Positions 55,112 through 64,000 are shown, counted from the first letter of the stretch. The stretch is 64,000 nucleotides of DNA from SAR116 cluster bacterium (GCA_004212735.1 SHBD01000009.1:1-64000); one strand, 5' to 3'. Notes: generated by a model from the sequence alone, not told the origin. Numbers and translations are program-made.

Positions 55112-55971
55112 TGAGTGGGGGCAGACCCATTTTTGAACGCAGACAGGCCGACAATGGCGCGGTCTTTGTCGGCGGCGACGCTTTTGCCGGGCGAATCAGA
55201 TATGGGTTCTTTTCAGCCGAGGGCGGCGTGAGCCATGGCATTTATGATAGTCTGAACTGCGGCTTTGGCTCGGATGACAAACCAGAGTGCGTTACCCGCA
55301 ACCGTGAGGTCTGCGCCGCGGCCATGGGGCTGGCGACAGACCGGCTGGCGGCCGTGTTCCAGACGCACAGCGCCGATGCCGTTACGGTGACAGCCGGCAC
55401 GTCGGCAAATCGTGAGACGATGAACCGCGCCGATGGAATGGCCACCACAGTGCCCGAACTGGGGTTGGCAATTCTGACCGCCGATTGTCTGCCATTGCTG
55501 TTGGGTGATGCCGATGCCGGGGTGATCGGCGCGTGCCATGCGGGATGGCGCGGCGCGGCAACAGGAATCATTCAGGCGACGCTGACGGAAATGCTGGCCG
55601 CCGGTGCACAGCAGATTACCGCGCTGATTGGCCCGACAATCCGGCAGGCCAGCTATCAGGTTGGCAGCGAGATGCGTGCCGAGATCATGGAGAGCCAGCA
55701 GGACAGCCGCGTGAGAGCAGACAATATTGCCGGCTGTTTCATGGTCGATCCCGAACGGGATGACAGATATCTTTTTGATCTGCCGGGCTTTGTAAGGGCG
55801 CAGCTTGACGCGGCCGGTGTGGCGCAGATTGCCGATTGCGGCGAGGACACCTATTCGCCCAACGGGACCGAATCGCCACGGTTTTTTTCGCACCGGCGGG
55901 CCACACATGAAGCGGCGCCCGATTCTGGCCGGCAGATCTCGATCATCAGCCTCGCCGCAACGCCCGGATGA
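55108..55971 (+). CDS. pgeF: peptidoglycan editing factor PgeF (YfiH/laccase-domain)
   Basis: PgeF is a zinc-dependent polyphenol-oxidase-fold enzyme that removes mis-incorporated serine from peptidoglycan precursors. The 287-aa protein has VFQTHSADAV, LTADCLPLLLGD, ACHAGWRGAATGI and DLPGFVRAQL, which hold the His/Cys metal ligands. It starts within the midA stop (ATGATGA) with GGAGG upstream. Confidence 0.94.
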   Translation: MMSGGRPIFERRQADNGAVFVGGDAFAGRIRYGFFSAEGGVSHGIYDSLNCGFGSDDKPECVTRNREVCAAAMGLATDRLAAVFQTHSADAVTVTAGTSANRETMNRADGMATTVPELGLAILTADCLPLLLGDADAGVIGACHAGWRGAATGIIQATLTEMLAAGAQQITALIGPTIRQASYQVGSEMRAEIMESQQDSRVRADNIAGCFMVDPERDDRYLFDLPGFVRAQLDAAGVAQIADCGEDTYSPNGTESPRFFSHRRATHEAAPDSGRQISIISLAATPG

Positions 55972-56008
55972 GAGCTGGACAACCACCGCCTTTGAGGATT
56001 CTCTGAAA

Positions 56009-56074
56009 ATGCCACATCTCTACATTTTCCTCGGATTATTGATTATCGGCATGCTGTCCACCTGTTTCATGTGA
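56009..56074 (+). CDS. possible 21-aa membrane peptide
   Basis: MPHLYIFLGLLIIGMLSTCF then M and stop forms a single hydrophobic helix. It lies 37 bases after pgeF on the same strand, but no good ribosome-binding site is present. It resembles other orphan small membrane peptides only in composition. Confidence 0.3.
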   Translation: MPHLYIFLGLLIIGMLSTCFM

Positions 56075-56210
56075 CGGGATGCCCGTCATCAAAAGATAAC
56101 AAAATTGTAACAAATACCGGATAACCGCTTGCCCGGTGAAGGGGGGATTGCTATGACAGCCTTGGTAGTCAACTGCGCCGCTATACCGGCTGGCAACGGA
56201 TTTTTTTCGA

Positions 56211-57140
56211 ATGAAAATTCTCTCCTGCAATAGTAACCGGCCTTTAGCAGAGGCTATTGCAACCTATCTTGATGTCCCCCTCACAAAAGCAGATGTCCGG
56301 CGATTTGCCGACATGGAAGTGTTCGTTGAAATTGGCGAGAATGTGCGCGGCGAGGATGTCTTTGTTGTGCAATCGACCTGTTTCCCAGCGAATGACAATG
56401 TCATGGAACTGCTTGTTGCGCTGGATGCGCTGCGCCGGGGGTCAGCCCGCCGCATCACGGCTGTCCTGCCCTATTATGGCTATGCCCGCCAGGATCGAAA
56501 ATCCGGCCCACGCACACCAATCTCGGCAAAGCTGCTGGCCAATCTGATCACGTCCGCCGGTGCTGACAGGGTGCTGACGATTGATCTGCATGCTGGCCAG
56601 ATACAGGGCTTTTTCGATATTCCTACTGACAATCTGTTTGCCGCGCCGGTGTTCATTGACGATATCAAGGCACGCTATGATGGGTCTCAATTGATGATCG
56701 TTTCGCCCGATGTCGGCGGCGTGGTCCGGGCGCGGTCACTGGCCAGTCGGCTTGATGCCGATCTGGCGATCATCGACAAGCGCCGCCCGAAAGCCGGCGT
56801 CTCGGAAGTGATGAACATCATCGGTGACGTCAAGGACCGGCATTGCATCATGGTCGATGACATTGTTGATTCTGGCGGAACGCTGTGCAATGCGGCGGCG
56901 GCACTGATCGAGGATGGCGCGCTGAGCGTTGATGCCTATGTCACGCATGGCGTGCTGTCAGGTGGGGCGGTGAGCCGGGTGGCGTCATCGCCGCTGAATT
57001 CGCTGGTGACGACCGATTCCATTCCGGCCACCGAAGCGGTGCGTGTGGCACGCAACATCCGGCATATTTCGGTGGCACCATTGCTTGGTGAGGCGATCAA
57101 GCGAATCAACGAGGAACGCTCTGTCTCGACCCTGTTCTAG
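56211..57140 (+). CDS. prs: ribose-phosphate pyrophosphokinase
   Basis: Prs makes PRPP from ribose 5-phosphate and ATP for nucleotide, His and Trp synthesis. The 309-aa protein starts [20 protein letters not shown]. It contains the catalytic flexible loop [18 protein letters not shown], the metal/PP site [14 protein letters not shown] and the PRPP loop [13 protein letters not shown]. Confidence 0.97.
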   Translation: MKILSCNSNRPLAEAIATYLDVPLTKADVRRFADMEVFVEIGENVRGEDVFVVQSTCFPANDNVMELLVALDALRRGSARRITAVLPYYGYARQDRKSGPRTPISAKLLANLITSAGADRVLTIDLHAGQIQGFFDIPTDNLFAAPVFIDDIKARYDGSQLMIVSPDVGGVVRARSLASRLDADLAIIDKRRPKAGVSEVMNIIGDVKDRHCIMVDDIVDSGGTLCNAAAALIEDGALSVDAYVTHGVLSGGAVSRVASSPLNSLVTTDSIPATEAVRVARNIRHISVAPLLGEAIKRINEERSVSTLF

Positions 57141-57229
57141 GGACGATCAACAGGGCTGTTGACGGGGCGCTATTGTCGATCTGTTGGCAAAACTGTCAGG
57201 CTGAGGTGTGACCGCCTTTTCCCTCTGCT

Positions 57230-57273
57230 ATAATGCCCTCTACAGTGCCCTCTGGAATGCCCTCCTCAGTGCC
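57230..57273. repeat. degenerate 12-bp repeats upstream of rplY
   Basis: About 3.7 units of the form nnngtgccctct (atgccctct, acagtgccctct, ggaatgccctcc, tcagtgcc) lie between prs and rplY. Confidence 0.75.
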
Positions 57274-57295
57274 ATGGGCGTGGGGCCGAAAGCAC

Positions 57296-57324
57296 TTGTC
57301 TTTTCCCCGCAATAAGCCTATACC
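57296..57324 (+). promoter_or_regulatory. predicted sigma-70 promoter of rplY
   Basis: TTGTCT (57296-57301), a 17-base spacer and TATACC (57319-57324) form a good -35/-10 pair about 58 bases before the rplY ATG. Confidence 0.5.
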
Positions 57325-57332
57325 TCGGGCCG

Positions 57333-57354
57333 CCGTGCACCCCTGGAGGCACGG
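57333..57354 (+). other. leader hairpin of rplY
   Basis: CCGTGC and GCACGG pair around a 10-base loop (acccctggag) in the predicted rplY 5' leader, 29 bases before ATG 57383. A separate AAGGAG site lies nearer the start. It could be an autoregulatory fold, but this is speculative. Confidence 0.35.
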
Positions 57355-57382
57355 TTCATTGTCATACGTCAAGGAGTAAGCA

Positions 57383-58024
57383 ATGTCTGACATTACAACC
57401 ATCAGCGCTGATCAGCGCGAACGGGTCGGTAAGGGGTCCGCCCGTGCGGCACGCCGCGCAGGCAAAGTCCCTGCCGTCATTTATGGCGACAAAAAGGACC
57501 CGCTGGGCATCACCATGGAAGCCCGGGAAATCACCAAACTCATTCACCAGCCCGGTATTTTCGGCCGGCTTCTGGACGTCACCGTCGATGGCACGAAGAA
57601 CACCGTGCTGACACGTGACATCCAGTTCCATCCGGTAACTGATGTGGTGATGCATATGGATTTTCTGCGCGTATCCGGCAGCGCCAAAGTGGCCGTTGGG
57701 GTGCCTGTTGAATTCATCAATGAGGATAGCTGTCCTGCCCTGAAGATTGGCGGCGTTCTCAACGTTGTCCGCTTTGAGGTGGAACTGAACTGTCCGGCGA
57801 CAGCCATTCCGGAAAAGATCATCGTCGATCTTGACGGTCTGAAGATTGGTGACTCGATCCATATCAGCGCCATTACGCTTCCCGACAGTGTCGAGCCGAC
57901 CATTACAGACCGCGACTTTACCGTTGCCACGTTGCAGTCACCTGGCGGCGGCGTGAAGAACGAAGATGAGGACGAGGCCGAAGGTGGCGCAGACGCCGAA
58001 AACGAAGAGGGCGGTTCAGAGTAA
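57383..58024 (+). CDS. rplY: 50S ribosomal protein L25/general stress protein Ctc
   Basis: L25 binds 5S rRNA in the large subunit. The 213-aa protein is the long Ctc/TL5 form: an N-terminal 5S-binding domain (RERVGKGSARAARRAGKVPAVIYG) and a C-terminal beta domain (HMDFLRVSGSAKVAVGVPVEF, IHISAITLPD). An acidic tail of about 20 residues ends it. pth follows 48 bases later, as is usual. Confidence 0.96.
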   Translation: MSDITTISADQRERVGKGSARAARRAGKVPAVIYGDKKDPLGITMEAREITKLIHQPGIFGRLLDVTVDGTKNTVLTRDIQFHPVTDVVMHMDFLRVSGSAKVAVGVPVEFINEDSCPALKIGGVLNVVRFEVELNCPATAIPEKIIVDLDGLKIGDSIHISAITLPDSVEPTITDRDFTVATLQSPGGGVKNEDEDEAEGGADAENEEGGSE

Positions 58025-58072
58025 GCCACGGCACTGCCACCAGCTTTACATGGAACCGACCGAAACAGAGCC

Positions 58073-58702
58073 ATGCTGCTATTTGTAGGCCTTGGGAACC
58101 CCGGATCAGACTATGCCAGAAACAGGCATAATGCTGGTTTCATCGCGGTTGACAGGCTTGCCCAGCGGCATGGCTTTTCCGTTTGGAAGGCCAAATCAGG
58201 CGCGCTGATTGCCGATGGCAGGCTTGGCACGCAAAAGGTGCTGTTGATCAAGCCGCAGAGCTTTATGAACAAATCCGGCCTGCCGGTTGCCGAAATCGCC
58301 CGTTTCTACAAAGTCCCCGCCGGCGATATCTTTGTTTTCTATGACGAGATTGACCTTGCCGTCGGCAAGATACGGCTGAAACAGGGGGGTGGACATGGCG
58401 GGCATAACGGCATTCGAGATCTCGACCGCCATCTGGGCGTTGATTACTGGCGCGTGCGCATCGGCGTTGGCCGGCCACCGGCGCGCATTGACGTAAAGAA
58501 TTGGGTGCTGATGGATTTTGCCAAGGACGAGGTGGATGGCTGGCTCGATGATCTGACCACCGCCATGGCCGATGAGGCCGACCGGCTGGTCAGCCATGAC
58601 ACGGAGGGCTTTCAAAGCCGCGTTGCCTTTCTGGCCCCCGCGCCGAAAACTGAGACACCACCAAAAACATTACGGACACAGGACAGCCCAAATGGGGGAT
58701 AG
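58073..58702 (+). CDS. pth: peptidyl-tRNA hydrolase
   Basis: Pth recycles peptidyl-tRNAs dropped from ribosomes. The 209-aa protein opens MLLFVGLGNPGSDYARNRHN with the catalytic His in RHNAGF. KPQSFMNKSG, YDEIDLAVGKIRLKQGGGHG and GHNGIRDL follow. It lies between rplY and ychF. Confidence 0.96.
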   Translation: MLLFVGLGNPGSDYARNRHNAGFIAVDRLAQRHGFSVWKAKSGALIADGRLGTQKVLLIKPQSFMNKSGLPVAEIARFYKVPAGDIFVFYDEIDLAVGKIRLKQGGGHGGHNGIRDLDRHLGVDYWRVRIGVGRPPARIDVKNWVLMDFAKDEVDGWLDDLTTAMADEADRLVSHDTEGFQSRVAFLAPAPKTETPPKTLRTQDSPNGG

Positions 58703-58743
58703 CCCAGTTGGGGACGGTCAAGATAAGGGATAGTCAAGATGGG
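58681..58743. repeat. degenerate 16-bp repeats between pth and ychF
   Basis: Four units of 15-16 bp (ggatagcccagttggg and relatives) run from the pth C-terminus to the ychF ATG. Confidence 0.75.
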
Positions 58744-59839
58744 ATTTAACTGCGGTATTGTCGGTCTGCCAAATGTTGGCAAATCTACCCTGTTCAACGC
58801 GTTGACGGAGACCGCCGCCGCCGATGCCGCGAACTATCCGTTCTGTACCATCGAGCCAAATACAGGGCGTGTTTCGGTGCCCGACCCGCGTCTTGATGCG
58901 CTTGCAGAGCTGGCCAAATCGGCAAATGTGATCCCGACACAGCTGGAATTTGTCGACATCGCCGGGCTTGTCCGGGGCGCCGCCCAGGGCGAAGGACTTG
59001 GCAACCAGTTTCTGGCAAACATCCGTGAGGTTGACGCGATTGCGCATGTGCTGCGCTGCTTCGAGGATGGTGAGATTACCCATGTCGAGGGCTCCGTTGA
59101 TCCGATTCGCGATGCTGCGACAATCGAGACCGAGTTGATGCTGGCCGATATCGAATCTCTGGAGCGCCGGATGGCAGCGCTGGTGAAGAAATCAAGAGGC
59201 GGAGACAGCGAGGCGAAAAGCGATCTGGCGCTCATGGAAAAGCTGTTTGCCCAGCTGTCTGACGGTGTGCCGGCGCGGCGCGCCACCGGTCTGAGTGAGA
59301 CGGAGGCACAGCGTCTGCCCTATCTGCAATTGCTGACATCAAAGCCGGTTCTCTATGTTTGCAATGTCGGCGAGAGTGAGGCGGCAAGCGGCAATGCGTT
59401 CTGCGAGGCGGTGGCCGCACAGGCCGCCGAAGAAGGCGCGGCGCATGTCATTGTCTCGGCCGCCATCGAAGCTGAAATCAGCCAGCTCGACTCCGCTGAC
59501 AAGGCCGAATTTCTGGCTGAACTGGGGCTTGAGGAGACCGGGTTGGCGCGTCTGATCCAAGCTGGTTACGGGCTGCTTGACCTGTTGACATTTTTCACAG
59601 TAGGACCGAAGGAGGCGCGCGCCTGGACCGTGGCAAAGGGCGCCACAGCACCGATGGCCGCCGGTGTCATCCATACCGATTTCCAGCGTGGGTTCATCCG
59701 CGCCGAGACCATCGCCTATGATGATTATGTCGCGAATAAAGGCGAGGCTGGGGCCAAGGATGTAGGCAAGCTGCGGATCGAGGGTGCCGATTATAGTGTC
59801 GCCGATGGCGATGTGTTCCATTTCCGATTTAATGTCTGA
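58739..59839 (+). CDS. ychF: redox-regulated ATPase YchF
   Basis: YchF is an Obg-family P-loop protein that prefers ATP and binds ribosomes, acting in stress responses. The 366-aa protein has the loop GLPNVGKSTLFNALT, switch DIAGLVRGAAQGEGLGNQFL, the helical domain, and a C-terminal TGS domain (LLTFFTVGPKEARAWTV...FIRAETI). It is followed by a strong terminator. Confidence 0.97.
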   Translation: MGFNCGIVGLPNVGKSTLFNALTETAAADAANYPFCTIEPNTGRVSVPDPRLDALAELAKSANVIPTQLEFVDIAGLVRGAAQGEGLGNQFLANIREVDAIAHVLRCFEDGEITHVEGSVDPIRDAATIETELMLADIESLERRMAALVKKSRGGDSEAKSDLALMEKLFAQLSDGVPARRATGLSETEAQRLPYLQLLTSKPVLYVCNVGESEAASGNAFCEAVAAQAAEEGAAHVIVSAAIEAEISQLDSADKAEFLAELGLEETGLARLIQAGYGLLDLLTFFTVGPKEARAWTVAKGATAPMAAGVIHTDFQRGFIRAETIAYDDYVANKGEAGAKDVGKLRIEGADYSVADGDVFHFRFNV

Positions 59840-59923
59840 CACTGTCTGCTGTTTGGCACTGTCTGGCTCCGGCCAGCGCCGCAGAGGCAGCAAATGTGAT
59901 GACCGCTGAACGCCCAGTCACAA

Positions 59924-59954
59924 AAAACCCCCGGGTGTAAGCCCCGGGGGTTTT
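59924..59954. terminator. bidirectional rho-independent terminator
   Basis: A 12-bp perfect stem (AAAACCCCCGGG / CCCGGGGGTTTT) with a 7-base loop, A-rich on the left and T-rich on the right, lies between the convergent ychF and petC genes and can serve both. Confidence 0.9.
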
Positions 59955-59993
59955 GGTTATTCAGATTTTGGTTATTTAAAACGCCTGATCAGC

Positions 59994-60764
59994 CTAGTGG
60001 ACGTCAGCCCAGATCCGGCGTTTGGCCAAATAAGACATAATCAGGAAGATGCTGAGGAAAAACACCGCCGCAACGCCGATCCGCTTTCGCACTTCGAGTT
60101 TCGGCTCGGCAGCCCACATCAGAAAATGCGTGACGTCAGCGGACAGCGCTTCGGCACTGGTTGATGCGCCATCGGCATATTCGACATCATCGCCATAGAT
60201 GGGCTGTGGCATCGCGATCATATTGCCGGAATAGGCGTTGTTGTAATACATGCCATCGGGAACTTCCATGCTGGCCGGTGCGTCCTGATACCCGACAAGC
60301 AGGCTGTAGAGATAATCTGGGCCGTGCGCACGCGCTTTGGCGATCAATGACAGATCGGGCGGCAAGGCGCCGTTGTTGTTGGCACGTGCTTCATTGTCGT
60401 TGCGATAGGGGCTTGGTATACGGTCAGCGGGGCGCGCCGGACGCATGAACATCTCGCCATCCTCGTCAGGGCCGTCCTGGACCTCATATTCGGCGGCAAT
60501 CGCCTTGATCTCGGCCTCGTTATAGCCAAGGTCAGCCAGATTGCGGAAGGCCATATATTCCATCGAATGACAGCCGGCACAGACCTCAAGATAGACCTGA
60601 AAACCGCGTTGCATAGATGCCTTGTCGTAATGCCCGAAAATCCCGGCAAAACTCCAGTCGTTCTTGAGCAGCGTGACATCACCGCCGCCTGCCGCTGATG
60701 CCGCCCCTGGCATGCCGACAGCCGACATGAGGGACATTACGGTTGCAAAGATAAACTTACGCAT
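59994..60764 (-). CDS. petC: cytochrome c1 of the bc1 complex
   Basis: This is the membrane-anchored c-type cytochrome (256 aa) that takes electrons from the Rieske protein. It has an N-terminal Sec signal ([20 protein letters not shown]), the haem site CAGCH in VYLEVCAGCHSMEYMAF, an axial Met region (YSGNMIAMPQPIYG), and a C-terminal anchor helix (IGVAAVFFLSIFLIMSYL). Its start overlaps the petB stop by one base (TGATG). Confidence 0.96.
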   Translation of the reverse strand: MRKFIFATVMSLMSAVGMPGAASAAGGGDVTLLKNDWSFAGIFGHYDKASMQRGFQVYLEVCAGCHSMEYMAFRNLADLGYNEAEIKAIAAEYEVQDGPDEDGEMFMRPARPADRIPSPYRNDNEARANNNGALPPDLSLIAKARAHGPDYLYSLLVGYQDAPASMEVPDGMYYNNAYSGNMIAMPQPIYGDDVEYADGASTSAEALSADVTHFLMWAAEPKLEVRKRIGVAAVFFLSIFLIMSYLAKRRIWADVH

Positions 60765-61990
60765 CAGGCGGCCTCCCCAGTCGTTGCCAGCACCGGTTCC
60801 GAAATTGATTTCGGCAACGGTTTGGTACTTTCAAAAACGCCCAACATCGGCAGGATCACGAGGAAATGCAGGAAGTACCATGCTGTGGCAACACGTGAGA
60901 GCGTCACATAGATACCCTCGGCGGGCATTCCACCAAGATAGCCAAGGGCAAGCGCATCGATGAACAACAGCCAGAAAAAGATGCGGAACACCGGGCGGAA
61001 CCGTGCCGAGCGCACAGGTGAACGGTCAAGCCATGGCAGGATGAACAGGATGGCAATCGCGCCAAACATCAACAGAACGCCGCCAAGCTTGTCAGGCACA
61101 GCGCGCAGGATCGCGTAGAAGGGCAGGAAATACCATTCAGGAACGATGTGCGCTGGCGTCTGCATCGGGTTGGCCGGAATGTAATTGTCCGGGTGGCCCA
61201 TCGCGTTCGGGAAAAAGAACACGGCAATCGCAAGTAACAGCAGGAACATGGCAATGCCAACTATGTCCTTGATCGTGTAGTAAGGGTGGAAGGAAATGGT
61301 GTCCTGCCTGCCCTTGGTATCAATGCCAATCGGGTTGTTTGAGCCAAAGCGGTGCAGCGCTACAATATGCAGCACGACAACGCCAGCAATCAGGAACGGC
61401 ATCAGATAATGCAGCGAGAAAAACCGGGTCAGCGTCGGGTTATCGACCGAGAAACCACCCCACAGGAAGGTCACAACGCTCTCACCGACAATCGGAATGG
61501 CCGAGAATAAATTGGTGATCACGGTGGCACCCCAGAAGCTCATCTGGCCCCATGGCAACACATAGCCCATAAACGCCGTCGCCATCATCAGCAAGAAGAT
61601 GACAACGCCCAAAATCCAGAGCAATTCACGCGGCGCCTTGTAGGACCCATAATACAGACCCCGGAAAATATGCAGGTAGACGACGATGAAGAAGAAGCTG
61701 GCCGTGTTCATATGGATGTAGCGGATCAGCCAGCCGTGATTGACGTCACGCATAATGCGCTCAACCGACTCAAAAGCATAATCGACATGGGCGGTGTAGC
61801 TCATCGCCAGAACAATGCCGGTGACAATCATGATCACCAGTGACAGGCCGGCGAGGCTGCCGAAATTCCACATATAGTTCAGGTTCTTTGGCGTCGGATA
61901 TTCATTTGCCGTGTGATCAAGCATGGAAAAGACCGGCAGGCGATGGTCAATCCATCTGACGACCGGATTTGAAAATTTTGCAGCAGACAT
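60764..61990 (-). CDS. petB: cytochrome b of the bc1 complex
   Basis: This integral membrane subunit (408 aa) carries the two b haems and both quinone sites. The eight-helix pattern is clear, with His ligands in [21 protein letters not shown] and [16 protein letters not shown]. The quinol-oxidation motif PEWY lies in [14 protein letters not shown]. The gene lies between petA and petC on the minus strand. Confidence 0.97.
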   Translation of the reverse strand: MSAAKFSNPVVRWIDHRLPVFSMLDHTANEYPTPKNLNYMWNFGSLAGLSLVIMIVTGIVLAMSYTAHVDYAFESVERIMRDVNHGWLIRYIHMNTASFFFIVVYLHIFRGLYYGSYKAPRELLWILGVVIFLLMMATAFMGYVLPWGQMSFWGATVITNLFSAIPIVGESVVTFLWGGFSVDNPTLTRFFSLHYLMPFLIAGVVVLHIVALHRFGSNNPIGIDTKGRQDTISFHPYYTIKDIVGIAMFLLLLAIAVFFFPNAMGHPDNYIPANPMQTPAHIVPEWYFLPFYAILRAVPDKLGGVLLMFGAIAILFILPWLDRSPVRSARFRPVFRIFFWLLFIDALALGYLGGMPAEGIYVTLSRVATAWYFLHFLVILPMLGVFESTKPLPKSISEPVLATTGEAA

Positions 61991-62020
61991 TTCTGTATTG
62001 CCTCCAGTAGAACGAGAAGA

Positions 62021-62584
62021 TTAACCGATACGAATAACGTTATCAGACAGGAAATCATAAGGCGGCACTTCGAGATTGGTCGGTGCCGGTCCCTTGCGGA
62101 TCCGGCCAGATGTGTCGTAATGCGAGCCATGGCAGGGGCAGAACCACCCGTCATAGTCACCTTTGACATCGCCGGTCTTCTGGCCAAGCGGCACACAGCC
62201 AAGGTGCGTGCACACCCCAACAACAACCAGCAATTCGGGCCGCTGGACGCGGGCCTCATCTTCCTGCGGGTCACGCAACTCAGCGCCATCAATGGCGTTC
62301 GCGCGGGCAATCTCGTCCGGCGTGCGGCGCCGGATGAAAACCGGCTTGCCGCGCCAGGTCACGGTGATCGCCTGACCCTCTACAATCTTTGATACATCCA
62401 CCTCGGTGCTCGCCAGCGCCAGCGTATCCGCTGCCGGGTTCATCTGGTCGATCAGCGGCCATGCAACAGCAGCGGCACCCACCGCACCCATGGCATAGGT
62501 CGCCACCACGATAAAGTCGCGGCGGGCCGGCTCCTGCACGCCGTCAGCAGACGGTGATTTGGAATTTGACGTCGATTTGGCCAT
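62021..62584 (-). CDS. petA: Rieske iron-sulfur protein of the bc1 complex
   Basis: The Rieske subunit (187 aa from ATG 62584, [10 protein letters not shown]) moves electrons from quinol to cytochrome c1. A twin-arginine N-terminal anchor ([20 protein letters not shown]) is followed by the cluster ligands in CTHLGC and CPCHGSHYD. It is the first gene of petABC. ATG 62602 (MTIEDR) is an alternative start. Confidence 0.96.
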   Translation of the reverse strand: MAKSTSNSKSPSADGVQEPARRDFIVVATYAMGAVGAAAVAWPLIDQMNPAADTLALASTEVDVSKIVEGQAITVTWRGKPVFIRRRTPDEIARANAIDGAELRDPQEDEARVQRPELLVVVGVCTHLGCVPLGQKTGDVKGDYDGWFCPCHGSHYDTSGRIRKGPAPTNLEVPPYDFLSDNVIRIG

Positions 62585-62805
62585 TCTGTCCTCTATTGTC
62601 ATATGGGCCCGCGCGCATTTTCTGGACGACAGAAAACACCGGCCATGGCCCGCATCCTGTGATGGCAATTTAAACAGTTGGAAACTGTCCCCCTTTATTG
62701 CCGACTTTCTAGCATGGGCTCTCTAGTTTTCCCACTTTATTCTGCGTCTTTTCCAGCAAAAAATGCGAGGCATTTGGCCGCGCCCCCATGCGGGCAAAGC
62801 TGGAC

Positions 62806-63720
62806 TTATGGCCATCTGACTTCTGGCGGCAGGCTCATCAAAATGGCCTCGATGTTGCCACCGGTTTTCAGGCCGAACAGCGTGCCCCGGTCATGCAGCA
62901 GATTGAACTCGACATAGCGGCCCCGGCGCACCAACTGGTGATGCCGCTCGGCCTCATCCCATTCCCGGTTCATCCGGGCGCGGACAATGCCAGCATAGGC
63001 GTCACGAAAGGAAGTGCCAACATCGCGGGTGAGCGCAAAATCAGCGTCCCAGTCACCGCTATCCAGATTGTCGTAGAAGATGCCGCCTGCCCCGCGTGGC
63101 TCATCACGGTGCGGCAGATAGAAATATTCGTCACACCATGCTTTGAAACGCGGATAATAGGCCGGATTATGGGCATCGCAGGCTGCCTTCAGCCCGGCGT
63201 GAAAAGTGGCGCCAGCACCATCCTCATCGGGAAGCAACGGCGTCAAATCACCGCCGCCGCCGAACCAGCTGGTCGAGGTGACGATGAAACGGGTGTTCAT
63301 ATGCGCCGCTGGGACATGCGGATTCTGCATGTGGGCAACCAGCGAAATGCCGCCAGCCCAAAATTTGCCATCAGCCGCCGCGCCCGGGATCTTGGCGCGA
63401 AATTCCTCGGAAAATTCACCGTGAACGGTGGAGATGTTGACCCCGACCTTTTCAAATACACGGCCATGCATCACGCTCATCTCGCCGCCACCGCCGCCCT
63501 CACGGTTCCAGCTCTTGCGGGCAAAATTGCCGGGGCGCTGGTCGGCCTTGCTGGTGCCGGCAAGCTCGGTCTCTATGGTCTCGAAGGTGGCGCAGATATC
63601 ATCACGCAATGTGGCGAACCAGCCAGCCGCAGCCGTTTTGCGCGACTCGATATCGGTCCCGACAGACTGAAAATCAGTTTCACCTGTGGCGGCGTTCGCC
63701 TTGTCGTTCTGTGACTGCAT
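62806..63720 (-). CDS. hemF: oxygen-dependent coproporphyrinogen III oxidase
   Basis: HemF makes protoporphyrinogen IX precursors for haem using oxygen. The protein (304 aa from ATG 63720) has the family signatures [42 protein letters not shown] and the C-terminal [21 protein letters not shown]. It lies upstream of petABC, linking haem supply with cytochrome genes. Confidence 0.96.
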   Translation of the reverse strand: MQSQNDKANAATGETDFQSVGTDIESRKTAAAGWFATLRDDICATFETIETELAGTSKADQRPGNFARKSWNREGGGGGEMSVMHGRVFEKVGVNISTVHGEFSEEFRAKIPGAAADGKFWAGGISLVAHMQNPHVPAAHMNTRFIVTSTSWFGGGGDLTPLLPDEDGAGATFHAGLKAACDAHNPAYYPRFKAWCDEYFYLPHRDEPRGAGGIFYDNLDSGDWDADFALTRDVGTSFRDAYAGIVRARMNREWDEAERHHQLVRRGRYVEFNLLHDRGTLFGLKTGGNIEAILMSLPPEVRWP

Positions 63721-63806
63721 GATTGTGGTGATGTTGCCTTTCGTTCTGCCCGTCCGCGTATAAGCCAGCAAGATTGCTACGGCCCCCAGAAGTGATGGGG
63801 ATGCGG

Positions 63807-63854
63807 CACTTACACTGTCTCGGACCTACACACTTAAACTGTCTCGGACCTAAA
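63807..63854. repeat. 24-bp tandem repeat across the end of the CCA-adding enzyme gene
   Basis: Two near-perfect 24-bp copies (cacttacactgtctcggacc type, 63807-63830 and 63831-63854). The second includes the stop codon of the minus-strand gene, so the duplication copies the gene end. Confidence 0.93.
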
Positions 63855-64000
63855 GGCCGGCCAGCAACTCCTTCCTTGTAAGGGTGAAGGAACTGTCCAC
63901 CCATTTCTGTTCAAGAGTATCTAGCATCTGGCCAAGTGCGGGTCCATTGTCAACGCCATGCGACAATAAATCGGTGCCCGATATCGGGCATTTTGGCGGA
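63850..64000 (-). CDS. CCA tRNA nucleotidyltransferase, C-terminal fragment
   Basis: The last 49 codons of a minus-strand gene are visible: PPKCPISGTDLLSHGVDNGP then ALGQMLDTLEQKWVDSSFTL and stop after KELLAGL. This matches the C-terminal end of bacterial CCA-adding enzymes (P-x-G-D-L...G-x-x-G-P-x-L-G). The catalytic head lies outside the window. Confidence 0.75.
   Translation of the reverse strand, partial: PPKCPISGTDLLSHGVDNGPALGQMLDTLEQKWVDSSFTLTRKELLAGL

Overview
The window comes from an alphaproteobacterial chromosome. The yqeY-dnaG-rpoD block divergent from carAB, the petABC cytochrome bc1 operon, MidA, COQ9, UbiK, a PetP/PetR-like regulator pair and an organelle-type ELM1 protein all fit that class. 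Dimethylglycine/sarcosine dehydrogenase and hydantoinase genes would suit a marine, osmolyte-using lineage. A SAR116-like or other Rhodospirillales origin is my guess only. Base composition is GC-rich by eye, with one clearly AT-rich island at about 34.9-36.8 kb. Most genes are housekeeping and packed tightly. || Layout: 1-8.6 kb is accessory metabolism (truncated hydantoinase, FMN reductase, two exported proteins of unknown function, dimethylglycine dehydrogenase-like enzyme). 8.6-12 kb is a very large lipoprotein metallopeptidase on the minus strand. 12.2-17 kb holds a CAT-anticodon tRNA and rpoD, dnaG, yqeY. 17.4-24.5 kb holds carAB, greA, an Lrp regulator and ELM1. 24.6-28.4 kb is a minus-strand cassette coding a SerK/SbnI-like serine kinase, an EntS/SbnD-like MFS exporter, an SbnA-like PLP synthase and a LysR regulator. 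28.6-34.6 kb holds msrP, a second lipoprotein metallopeptidase split in two by a 16-bp tandem duplication, and an aspartate aminotransferase. 34.9-36.8 kb is the AT-rich DarG/DarT-like pair. 37.5-42.6 kb holds uvrB and uvrC around a gene-free AT-rich gap with DnaA-box-like sites. 42.7-45.8 kb holds pgsA and molybdenum cofactor genes. 45.8-49.5 kb holds ilvE, marR and an OmpR/EnvZ-type pair. 49.5-59.8 kb holds csaA, COQ9, proC, ybjN, ubiK, lgt, midA, pgeF, prs, rplY, pth and ychF. 59.9-64 kb holds petCBA, hemF and the end of a CCA-adding enzyme gene. || Two themes stand out. First, nearly every gene border carries its own short tandem repeat (9-30 bp units, 2-5 copies). The repeat sequences are unrelated to one another, so they look like local duplications tolerated at gene edges. 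Units inside reading frames are multiples of three; many outside are not. One exception, a 16-bp duplication inside a reading frame, breaks the lipoprotein metallopeptidase gene in a way that looks like an ON/OFF switch. The dimethylglycine dehydrogenase gene has its best ATG out of frame beside another repeat. Second, two accessory modules deserve experiments: the serine kinase / O-phosphoserine-type synthase / exporter cassette, which resembles a reduced staphyloferrin B precursor module, and the DarG-DarT-like pair in reversed gene order. Functions are assigned from recognised motifs; no database search was run.
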